From the NCBI GenBank assembly GCA_963780795.1, contig CAWADH010000013.1, positions 372,001-436,000 of the forward strand: a stretch of DNA of 64,000 nucleotides. The letters run 5' to 3'. Numbering within the stretch: the first letter of the stretch is position 1; each line of letters begins with the position of its first letter. Positions 19,436 to 26,502 of the stretch are shown here, one piece after another. The DNA is from DATJGR01 sp963780795. GTDB lineage: Bacteria; Pseudomonadota; Gammaproteobacteria; Pseudomonadales; Azotimanducaceae. The notes beneath the pieces were generated by a model. That model did no database searches, was not told where the DNA came from, and saw only the letters and a list, made by a program, of their open reading frames with translations. The position numbers were made by a program, and so were the translations under genes.

Positions 19436-20695
19436 ATGAACACAGGCGCCCGCAACTACGCCATCGTTACCGCCGCCTACTGGGGCTTCACGCTCAGCGA
19501 CGGTGCGCTGCGCATGCTGGTGCTGCTGCATTTCTATCGGCTGGGCTACTCGCCTTTCACGCTGGCCTTCCTGTTCTTGCTCTATGAGGCCATGGGCGTG
19601 GTGGCCAATCTGATCGGCGGCTGGCTCGCGACCCGTTATGGCATCGCGCGCATGCTGGCCGTAGGACTCGCGACCCAGATCGCAGGCTTTCTGCTGCTCT
19701 CGGCACTGTCACCGGCCTGGACCGCGGCGATGTCGGTGGCCTGGGTCGTCGTGGCGCAGGGCATCTGCGGCGTGGCCAAGGACCTCACGAAGACCGCAAG
19801 CAAATCGGCGATCAAGTTGACCGCGGGGGACGCGTCGGGACGGCTCTTCAAGTGGGTGGCGTTCTTTACCGGCAGCAAAAACGCGATGAAAGGAATCGGC
19901 TTCTTCCTCGGCGGCGTGTTGCTGCAGGCGTTGGGCTTCCAGCTCGCGCTGTGGACAATGGCCGGGCTGCTGGCTCTCGTATTCGTCGGCGTGGTCATTT
20001 TCGTCCCACCGTTGATGGGCAAAAGCGCCGCCTCCAAGTCCGCGAAGGAACTGTTCGCCAAGAACCGAGGCATCAATCTGCTCGCTGCCGCGCGCGTCGT
20101 GCTCTTTGGCGCACGAGACGTCTGGTTCGTCGTCGGTGTGCCGGTGTTTCTCTACGCTTCGGGCTGGACCTTCACGATGGTCGGCGCATTTCTCGCCCTG
20201 TGGACCATCGGCTACGGCGCGGTGCAGGCGATCGCGCCGGTGCTGGTACACCGCAGCGACGACGGTCTGAGCACGGAGGTGTCCGCCGCGCGCTTATGGT
20301 CGGCGATGCTGGCTCTGGTGCCGATCGCGCTGGCGATTCTCGTTGCTATCCAGGTGCCGAACCTGGAGTGGGTGGTGGTCGCTGGTCTGGGGATATTCGG
20401 TTTTGCCTTCGCGGTGAATTCATCGGTGCATTCCTACCTGATCTTGGCCTATGCCGGCTCGGAGAAGGCCGCCGAGGACGTTGGCTTCTACTACGCCGCG
20501 AATGCACTCGGGCGTTTTCTAGGTACCCTGTTCTCGGGTCTGCTCTATCAGTGGGGTGGCTTGATGTGCCCGCTGATCGGGTCGGCCGTCATGCTGATCA
20601 CCTGTTGGATCATCACACTGATGCTGCCGGCCAGTGGCGACGCGCTCCCGCGGCCCCTCAGCAGCGACGTTGTACCGGAGCCATCAGATGCCTAA
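19436..20695 (+). CDS. arsJ: ArsJ organoarsenical efflux MFS transporter
   Basis: A 419-residue major-facilitator protein with about 12 membrane spans. It begins MNTGARNYAIVTAAYWGFTL, a start typical of ArsJ, and keeps the conserved VAKDLTKTASKSAIK loop and NAMKGIGFFLGG segment. Its role is to export 1-arseno-3-phosphoglycerate made by the upstream GAPDH. The last codons overlap the start of a small CxxC protein gene, so all three genes are probably one transcript. No arsR, arsC or acr3 is visible in this window. Confidence 0.92.
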   Translation: MNTGARNYAIVTAAYWGFTLSDGALRMLVLLHFYRLGYSPFTLAFLFLLYEAMGVVANLIGGWLATRYGIARMLAVGLATQIAGFLLLSALSPAWTAAMSVAWVVVAQGICGVAKDLTKTASKSAIKLTAGDASGRLFKWVAFFTGSKNAMKGIGFFLGGVLLQALGFQLALWTMAGLLALVFVGVVIFVPPLMGKSAASKSAKELFAKNRGINLLAAARVVLFGARDVWFVVGVPVFLYASGWTFTMVGAFLALWTIGYGAVQAIAPVLVHRSDDGLSTEVSAARLWSAMLALVPIALAILVAIQVPNLEWVVVAGLGIFGFAFAVNSSVHSYLILAYAGSEKAAEDVGFYYAANALGRFLGTLFSGLLYQWGGLMCPLIGSAVMLITCWIITLMLPASGDALPRPLSSDVVPEPSDA

Positions 20696-20960
20696 GTCAA
20701 TCAGGTTTGTGGTTCGCGTGACTTCCGACGTCGGAATCGCCTGCAAGGAATGCGGCGCGCCCGTCAACGGCACCTCCGATTTTGCGGGTGCAGTGAACCA
20801 CTATCTAGAGGACCACAAGTACAAGCTCCTTCACGTAGGCTCCGAGCCAGGAACCGACTACAACGGCGAAGCTTGTCAGGTAACAGTCGCGATTGTCGGC
20901 AGCGACAAGGCACCGAAGAAAAGGAAGGCACCGAAGTCAACAGACTCGGGTCACTCCTGA
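20688..20960 (+). CDS. Small CxxC...HxxxxH protein, copy 1
   Basis: A 90-residue protein whose ATG overlaps the end of arsJ and has GGAG upstream. Cys and His are spaced C-x2-C-x15-H-x4-H (ACKECG ... NHYLEDH), close to a classical zinc-finger layout. This is followed by LLHVGSEPGTDYNGEACQVT and a Lys-rich tail (KAPKKRKAPKS). A paralogue at 21779-22063 keeps all four putative ligands. Metal binding is inferred from the pattern. The position behind arsJ suggests co-expression with arsenate resistance, but the same family could have an independent role. I do not recognise a named family. Confidence 0.7.
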   Translation: MPKSIRFVVRVTSDVGIACKECGAPVNGTSDFAGAVNHYLEDHKYKLLHVGSEPGTDYNGEACQVTVAIVGSDKAPKKRKAPKSTDSGHS

Positions 20961-21026
20961 GTCAGCCGCGAAAGTGGCGATCGGCTCAACGCCCCTTTGT
21001 GAAGCTGCTTGGAGAAATCTGTACCT

Positions 21027-21269
21027 ATGCCGGACTCGGCGCCGCCGGAGCGCCTCAAGTAGCTCGTCGACAGTGCCAAGGCATTCCCAACCGAGCTGAT
21101 CGCGCACGACATCTACTCGCCCGTTCACAACTCGATGTCGGATGATGCCGAGTTCTCGGCAGAGGTCTCGAACGCACGCAAGCTGGATGTCGTCCGGCTC
21201 TTTGATCATCTAGGTTTGCTCGTCGGAGTCATCGGCTCAGCCTGCGCGCAGGACGTTACGCTGATGTGA
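21027..21269 (+). pseudogene. Small hypothetical gene interrupted by TAG
   Basis: From ATG 21027 an 80-codon frame reads MPDSAPPERLK, a TAG at 21060-21062, then LVDSAKAFPTELIAHDIYSP and continues with protein-like composition to TGA 21267-21269. A single base change (GAG to TAG) would explain the break, since Glu fits the ERLKELV pattern. No domain is recognised. It lies between the two CxxC...HxxxxH paralogues. It could be a dead gene or a chance frame. Confidence 0.35.
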
Positions 21270-21381
21270 CTGTCGACGATCGCTGCGTAGGGAAGTGTCG
21301 AGACATAACCCCGCAGTCGGATCGAGCCACGAGACAAGGCTTGTTGGCGATATCGTCGCGCCTTTGCCATAGTTGTAACGC

Positions 21382-21639
21382 ATGGACGATCAAGAAAAAC
21401 AAAACGTTCAAGATCTGCTCTCCCGTCTGGAGCAAACGCGGATCGAGTCCGAGCGACGCCTGCACCAACTCACGATCGACAACCGGCTCGCAACAGAGGC
21501 GGAAATCAGCGAGGCGTTGGATCTGGCCGATACGCTGGCTGCACTCGACACACAGATCGAGCGTCTGCGTCACCGGCTCAAAGTGAATAGTGCCGACTCA
21601 TTGGACGCTGGGGACGAGCCGGAGCACGAGCAGCACTGA
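21382..21639 (+). CDS. Coiled-coil hypothetical protein (85 aa)
   Basis: An acidic, helix-rich 85-residue protein with strong heptad character (LLSRLEQTRIESERRLHQLT and LADTLAALDTQIERLRHRLK) and an acidic tail (DAGDEPEHEQH). No known family is recognised. It lies in a row of small genes between the two CxxC...HxxxxH paralogues. Clear coding-like composition supports it, but the ribosome-binding site is weak. Confidence 0.6.
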   Translation: MDDQEKQNVQDLLSRLEQTRIESERRLHQLTIDNRLATEAEISEALDLADTLAALDTQIERLRHRLKVNSADSLDAGDEPEHEQH

Positions 21640-21778
21640 CGCGAACAATCGAGCGAAGCATCTTCAAAGTCGTAATAGGTGGCGCGCAGTTCTTTGTATG
21701 ACAGTCCGCGGCGCGCCGAAACCAGTAAGCTGCGCTCTACCGCGCCGGCATCGACCAAGCGCGCTCGGAGATGGGGCA

Positions 21779-22063
21779 ATGGCGAAATCGATCGGATTTG
21801 TCGTCCGGATCAGTTCTAGCGATGGCGCAGCGTGCAAGGAATGCTCACGGTTCTTTGAGGGATCCACTGACTTTGCGAAGGCCGTGAATCACTACCTGCA
21901 CAGGCACACGTACAGACTGTTACACGTTGGATCTGAGGTCGGAATGGACTACGACGACAAGCCGTGCCACTACACCGTCGCAATCGTCGGGACGAAGAAG
22001 CGGCCGAAGAAGAAGAGAAAAGCACTGAGGGTAAAGAAGCCGCCGGCAGTTGCGGGGCATTAG
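21779..22063 (+). CDS. Small CxxC...HxxxxH protein, copy 2
   Basis: A 94-residue paralogue of the protein at 20688. Both begin with a MxKSIxFVVR pattern and share ACKEC, then FAxAVNHYLxxHxYxLLHVG and the TVAIVG strand. The spacing C-x2-C-x15-H-x4-H is identical in both copies. The tail is again Lys/Arg-rich (KKRPKKKRKALRVKKPP). The duplication within 1.1 kb, with ligand residues kept and the rest diverged, implies selection on a metal-binding or nucleic-acid-binding role; that role is inference. Confidence 0.68.
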   Translation: MAKSIGFVVRISSSDGAACKECSRFFEGSTDFAKAVNHYLHRHTYRLLHVGSEVGMDYDDKPCHYTVAIVGTKKRPKKKRKALRVKKPPAVAGH

Positions 22064-22129
22064 CGATAGGAGCTCGCCGCTGGTGGCTGTTTGCGTCCAC
22101 ACGCGTGCTCGATGTCGTCGGGCTCCCTT

Positions 22130-22300
22130 CTAACTATCTGGCGCTGTCGGATGCTGGTCCAGAAGGGCGTGGATGGCCTGCTTGATCTCGGCTTCGTTCT
22201 TCTCGTCGATCTCCGCGAGCACGGCGCTCAGCGCCTTGCTCTGAGCTACGAGTCACTCCTCCAGCTGCTTGATTCGCGCAGCCTGCTCTTCGGGGGTCAT
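22130..22300 (-). pseudogene. Second copy of the small coiled-coil protein, interrupted by TGA
   Basis: The frame from ATG 22300 reads MTPEEQAARIKQLEE, then TGA at 22253-22255, then LVAQSKALSAVLAEIDEKNE and AEIKQAIHALLDQHPTAPDS to a TAG at 22130-22132. It aligns along its length with the intact 60-residue protein at 16788-16970, where the stop position is a Leu. It is therefore most likely a decayed paralogue, unless the stop is a sequencing error. Confidence 0.6.
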
Positions 22301-22317
22301 GGTTCGCGATCGCCGAT

Positions 22318-22644
22318 CTAGTAGTAGCTAGCAAGCTGCGCGAATGCCAGGTACGCGTTGACCGCGGGACATTCCAGGTCGACCGCACTGAGCGGCTGGT
22401 TTGATAGGCGTGCGTGTAGCGCGCACGCCAGAAGCCGGTTGGAATCGATGCGTCCGAAGTAGTAGGGGCCGGCCTGACAGAGAGTTTGGACCACTGCCGC
22501 ATAGGCGCCATCCAGTTGCTTTGCCAGTCGATGTTGGTCACCGAGTGCAAGTTGACGTGGTAGGGCAAGGTAGCCAGCGGCCATGGCGCGGCGGCTCACG
22601 TCCTCGACTGGCGTACACGGGTCGTTTCCGTGCGTTGCTTCCAT
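22318..22644 (-). CDS. Hypothetical protein (108 aa)
   Basis: Encodes 108 residues from ATG 22644, which has GGGAGG nine bases upstream; the frame is open further upstream but without such a site. Sequence includes AMAAGYLALPRQLALGDQHR and CQAGPYYFGRIDSNRLLACA, suggesting a mainly helical soluble protein. No domain is recognised. The gene follows, in the same direction, an upstream gap and precedes the broken coiled-coil copy. Confidence 0.5.
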   Translation of the reverse strand: MEATHGNDPCTPVEDVSRRAMAAGYLALPRQLALGDQHRLAKQLDGAYAAVVQTLCQAGPYYFGRIDSNRLLACALHARLSNQPLSAVDLECPAVNAYLAFAQLASYY

Positions 22645-22784
22645 TTGCGCGAACCTCCCGGAAGAGCGCTTACGCCATTCAGGCCCGATAAAATGACAGC
22701 GAGATGACATCGTTCCGTCGTCATTTTCCCGTCAAGCGGCATTGCTAGCGTTCCAACCGTTGCGTTAGTAGAGAGGGCGGGCAG

Positions 22785-23081
22785 ATGGAGCTTCTAGTTG
22801 TCGGTATCCCTTGGTACCGCCGCGAGGACTGGGAAGAGTTGCGTAGCGTGCTCAGCGACGCACGAGCACTGCCGGTTAGCTACGGTGTTTGGCTCAGAGC
22901 CGCCGAGAACGTCGTCGATCAAACCGAGAAGAAGGGATACCGGACGATCAAGGTCCACATTGATCCGAAGGTATTCCCGAAGTGGTGCCTATCGCGTGGA
23001 CTTCGTGCAGACGCGAAGGCCGGTAGACAGTACGCGAACGCCCTCGCGAAGCTCCGAACGCAACTAGCAACTAGGCACTAG
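22785..23081 (+). CDS. Hypothetical protein (98 aa)
   Basis: A 98-residue soluble protein starting at ATG 22785 with a GAGGG-like site upstream. It reads MELLVVGIPWYRREDWEELR, then IKVHIDPKVFPKWCLSRGLR, with a basic C-terminus. No family recognised. Composition and start signal support a real gene. Confidence 0.55.
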   Translation: MELLVVGIPWYRREDWEELRSVLSDARALPVSYGVWLRAAENVVDQTEKKGYRTIKVHIDPKVFPKWCLSRGLRADAKAGRQYANALAKLRTQLATRH

Positions 23082-23360
23082 GACCCTGGATGTTCGTCGC
23101 CTCAGGCGGTGAAGTCATCCTCGTGCGGAGCCTATTCGAAGCCATCTGACACATGAACTGCCGAAGCGCGAGCAACATAAATCTCTCACTCATGCGGCCA
23201 ACATCTAACGATGCCGCAGAGGTGCCTGCTGGCGTAGGAGGTTGTTGTTGGCCGTCGGTGCGATGTGCGCTACACCGGTTGGAAATCGATTGTCATCACA
23301 ATTTAGCTTCGCCTTCCATAACATCAGCGGACGAGTAGAGGGCCACGCAGAGGAATGCAC

Positions 23361-23600
23361 ATGCAAAGAAAGGACACGGCAGACTTTGAAGCGATTCTAA
23401 CGGAGTTCGCCGACCGCTACCGTGGGCACTACAGTTGCGCAACGTATCCAGCGAAGCGGCATATCGTTATTTCTCTACTGGCTGGCGACATGCCCGAGCG
23501 CCACGACTTCAGCTCGTTTGTCGAATGGGCAGGCGATCGAAGCATCACCGTCGAGTTCCTTAGCAGCGAGGCGCGCGGCCCTCAACGGACTGCCCGCTAG
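23361..23600 (+). CDS. Hypothetical protein (79 aa)
   Basis: A short gene with AGAGGA six bases before ATG 23361; an ATG two codons earlier overlaps that site and is less likely. The product contains DFEAILTEFADRYRGHYSC and HIVISLLAGDMPERHDFSSF. It is a compact soluble protein of unknown role, part of the row of small genes ahead of the glucan phosphorylase. Confidence 0.5.
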   Translation: MQRKDTADFEAILTEFADRYRGHYSCATYPAKRHIVISLLAGDMPERHDFSSFVEWAGDRSITVEFLSSEARGPQRTAR

Positions 23601-23714
23601 TGCGCATGGCAGAGGGTACGACAAATCAGACCACGCGGACCTGGTCGTCATCCGATCGTCAAGAAGGCGCGCGATACTTCGCAGTATGCCCGACCTGGTT
23701 CTCTCAACTGCTTC

Positions 23715-23790
23715 TGCTCGGAGGGACGCGGACTCGAACCCGCACTCTAGCGAGAATACCCTCTACCGAATCGGCAGCTGATTGTTGGCT
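23715..23790 (-). other. tRNA-like remnant
   Basis: On the minus strand, D-arm-like sequence (GATTCGGTAGAGG) is followed by 16 bases and then a T-arm-like segment (GCGGGTTCGAGTCCGCG) and GTCCCTCCG. The arrangement matches a tRNA read 5' to 3', but the anticodon arm is too short, the T-stem has lost a base and no 5' acceptor strand pairs with the 3' end. It is therefore a degenerate or pseudo-tRNA, possibly left by integration of mobile DNA. It sits in the otherwise empty stretch 23601-23941. Confidence 0.35.
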
Positions 23791-23941
23791 TTGGGTGCGC
23801 ATGCGTGAAGTCAACGCGTCCGACGGGATCTTTTTTTTCGAGCCGGAATTCGGGAGGGTCGGGACGCGGCGCCGCTGCCGAGTGAGTCCCGCCCGGGCAA
23901 GCGCGATCACTCATGTGCCGCTTCGCGCCGCGGCGATTCAG

Positions 23942-25654
23942 ATGACTGACGAATTCATCCACGAGCCGCGCATCGCGTATTTCTCGATGGAGATTGCGTT
24001 GCGCAGCGATATTCCGACGTATTCCGGCGGGCTCGGCATTCTCGCTGGCGACACGGTACGTTCAGCGGCTGACCTCGGTCTGCCATTCGTTGCGGTGAGT
24101 CTGGTCAGCCGACGGGGTCATTTCGTTCAGGTCTTCGATCCTCAGGGGCATCAGCTTGAGCGCGAGGCACCGTGGGAGCCATCGCTCGCGGCACGCCTGC
24201 TCGACGCGAAGATCGCGGTACCGATCGACGGCCGCGCCGTTTGGGTCGGCGCCTGGCTCTATGTCCACCAGAGTGAATTAGGCGCGCGCCAGCCAGTGCT
24301 GCTACTCGATACCGACTTCGCTGAGAACGAGCCGAGCGATCGCGAAATCACGCACCATCTATACGGAGGGGACGAGACGTATCGTCTCAAGCAGGAGATC
24401 GTGCTCGGAATCGGCGGTGCGCGACTCCTGCAGGCGCTCGGGTTCGAGATCCGCCAATATCACATGAATGAAGGACACTCCGCGCTGCTCGGCCTCGAGT
24501 TGCTGCGGCGCTACGCTTATCCGCAGGGAGATCTGCGGCCGGGTGAGTCCCCGTACGATCTTCCGCGCGTGCGCGAACTATGTTGTTTCACGACCCATAC
24601 GCCGCTGGAGGCTGGGCACGACCGATTTTCTTATGACCTCGTCGCACGGGTCTTTGACGGCCCGCAACACACCACTGGGGTGGACCTCGATATTGTGAAG
24701 CGCCTGGCCGGTGCGGACAGTCTGAACATGACGCGCCTCGCTCTGAATCTCAGCGAGTACGTGAATGGCGTGGCAAATCGGCACGCCGAAATCTCCCGGA
24801 AAATATTTCCTGGATATCACATTCACGCGATCACAAACGGCGTACACCCATTCACCTGGGTCACGGACAGTTTTCGCGCGCTGTTCAACCACTACGTTCC
24901 GAGTTGGTGCCACGAGCCCGAGCTGTTGGTCCGCGTCGACGGCAGCGTTCCCGACGATGCACTCTGGAACGCGCATCAGCAGGCCAAGCAAGCACTTGTA
25001 GATGCGATCGGCGCGCTCGTCGGTGTGTCATTGGACCCCTCGATGCCGATTCTCGGATTCGCAAGGCGAATGACCGCGTACAAACGCCCCGACCTGCTGT
25101 TCACCGATCTGGATCGCCTGAGATCGATCGCGCACACACGGCCGTTTCAAATCGTGCTCGCCGGTAAGGCGCATCCGCACGACGAAGGCGGCAAACGTCT
25201 CATCGAACTGCTGCACATGCACGCCCGCGATCTCGCGCTTGCGATTCCGATCATCTACCTGCCGAACTACGACATGAATCTCGCCCGCCTGATGGTGTCG
25301 GGTTCGGATGTTTGGCTGAACACGCCGATGCCGCCGCTCGAAGCGTCCGGCACCAGCGGCATGAAGGCCGCGTTCAATGGTGTGCCGAATCTATCGGTGC
25401 TCGACGGCTGGTGGATCGAAGGCTGCATCGAGGGCGTTACAGGTTGGTCGATCGGCGGAACGAGTGCCGCCGATGGTGACGCGGCGTCACTTTACGACAA
25501 ACTGGAAAACACCGTATTGCCGTTACTTGACGGCGTTCGAGGCGACCGCAGCGGTTGGGTCGCCGTGATGAAAGGCGCGATCAGCAAGAATGCGTCTTAC
25601 TTCAACAGCCATCGGATGATGCGCCGCTATGCAACCGAGGCGTATCTGCGATGA
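23942..25654 (+). CDS. glgP: Alpha-glucan phosphorylase (GlgP type, short form)
   Basis: A 570-residue glycosyltransferase-35 enzyme that splits alpha-1,4-glucans with phosphate to give glucose 1-phosphate. I placed the start at ATG 23942 (MTDEFIHEPRIAYFSMEIAL); the frame is open upstream, but that part contains the tRNA-like stretch. Family features are PTYSGGLGILAGD, YHMNEGHSALLGLELL, FTTHTPLEAGHDRF, ITNGVHPFTWV, RRMTAYKRPDLLF and the phosphate/PLP-binding region EASGTSGMKAAFNGVPNLSV. The length suits the short alpha-glucan phosphorylases related to the Thermus type rather than the 800-residue glycogen phosphorylase. DUF2934 and pyruvate kinase genes follow. Confidence 0.92.
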   Translation: MTDEFIHEPRIAYFSMEIALRSDIPTYSGGLGILAGDTVRSAADLGLPFVAVSLVSRRGHFVQVFDPQGHQLEREAPWEPSLAARLLDAKIAVPIDGRAVWVGAWLYVHQSELGARQPVLLLDTDFAENEPSDREITHHLYGGDETYRLKQEIVLGIGGARLLQALGFEIRQYHMNEGHSALLGLELLRRYAYPQGDLRPGESPYDLPRVRELCCFTTHTPLEAGHDRFSYDLVARVFDGPQHTTGVDLDIVKRLAGADSLNMTRLALNLSEYVNGVANRHAEISRKIFPGYHIHAITNGVHPFTWVTDSFRALFNHYVPSWCHEPELLVRVDGSVPDDALWNAHQQAKQALVDAIGALVGVSLDPSMPILGFARRMTAYKRPDLLFTDLDRLRSIAHTRPFQIVLAGKAHPHDEGGKRLIELLHMHARDLALAIPIIYLPNYDMNLARLMVSGSDVWLNTPMPPLEASGTSGMKAAFNGVPNLSVLDGWWIEGCIEGVTGWSIGGTSAADGDAASLYDKLENTVLPLLDGVRGDRSGWVAVMKGAISKNASYFNSHRMMRRYATEAYLR

Positions 25655-25759
25655 GTCGTGTCATGATCGACGCATACGCATGGTGAGGGTCGTCGGGCAT
25701 GCGGGTTCGCTGCCGGGGCCCACTAGAAAGTTGGCAGGGAGCCCACGGAGGCCTTGATC

Positions 25760-25987
25760 ATGCCGGTACGGAAGGACGCACCCCGATCGCCCACCAAGTC
25801 AAAGGCGGCGCGCAAGGCGGCCTCGAAGGTCGTTAGCGACAACGCGGAAGCGATGCCACGACACGAAGCCATCGCATTGGCCGCGTACTTTCTGTCGGAG
25901 CAGCGCGGTTTCGAACCAGGTCACGAGCTCGACGACTGGATCAAGGCAGAAATGCAATTTGATGCCGTTCTCGTCGGAGGGCGCTGA
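25760..25987 (+). CDS. DUF2934 protein
   Basis: A 75-residue protein with a Lys/Ala-rich N-terminus (SPTKSKAARKAASKVV) and the DUF2934 helix pair (RHEAIALAAYFLSEQRGFEP then DDWIKAEMQ). GGAGG lies eight bases before ATG 25760. The family is common beside stress and storage-carbon genes, but its function is unknown. Confidence 0.85.
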   Translation: MPVRKDAPRSPTKSKAARKAASKVVSDNAEAMPRHEAIALAAYFLSEQRGFEPGHELDDWIKAEMQFDAVLVGGR

Positions 25988-26502
25988 ACGATTTCGTTTG
26001 GGGGCGGTGAACCGAAGTCGGGTCGGGTTCGATAGGCGAATGGCAACATTTTCGCCGCTGTTGTATCAATAGCTCGATGCCACATCCCAATGGTCGTCTC
26101 GAGGTCTACGCCGTCACGAAGGATTCGCTGCGAGCCCGATTCTGGATCCAGCCTCCGCGCGGCACCTCCGAGCCACAGACATCGCAGTCTATTCGCGTGT
26201 TCTGGACCGGCGAGAATCCAATCGACCCATGCTCGCTCCCCTGCGTCCTCGATCTCGAATCCGACGCAGTAGGCGTGGCATCGAAGGCAGTGATAGCCGC
26301 TAACGAATATTCCATGGTCTCTTGTGCTCGGCGTCATCGCTGGTCGCGCGAGCGCATCTTGATGCACAAGTCGAGCAACACTGCCCGATGAGCGCGATCA
26401 TCGATGCCCATGCTAATTCCTCGAAGATTATGTGCGCAGGAGAGCGCGGCTTCGTGAACACAGCGTGAACAGAGAGGTCGCGATCCTACAGTCGGGCGCA
26501 TC
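25988..26502. other. Intergenic stretch with ambiguous open frames
   Basis: About 515 bases. Both strands carry open frames of 70-150 codons that overlap each other (plus 26077-26391, minus 25921-26367). Base use at third positions does not favour either, start signals are poor and no domain is recognised. I leave it unannotated. Confidence 0.4.

Noticed and set aside
23600..23941. N-terminal extension of the glucan phosphorylase
   Set aside because: The extra 114 residues match no phosphorylase and cover the tRNA-like stretch; the family start is at 23942.
26077..26391. Possible hypothetical gene on the plus strand
   Set aside because: An overlapping minus-strand frame is equally plausible, third-base composition does not decide, and there is no start signal or domain.
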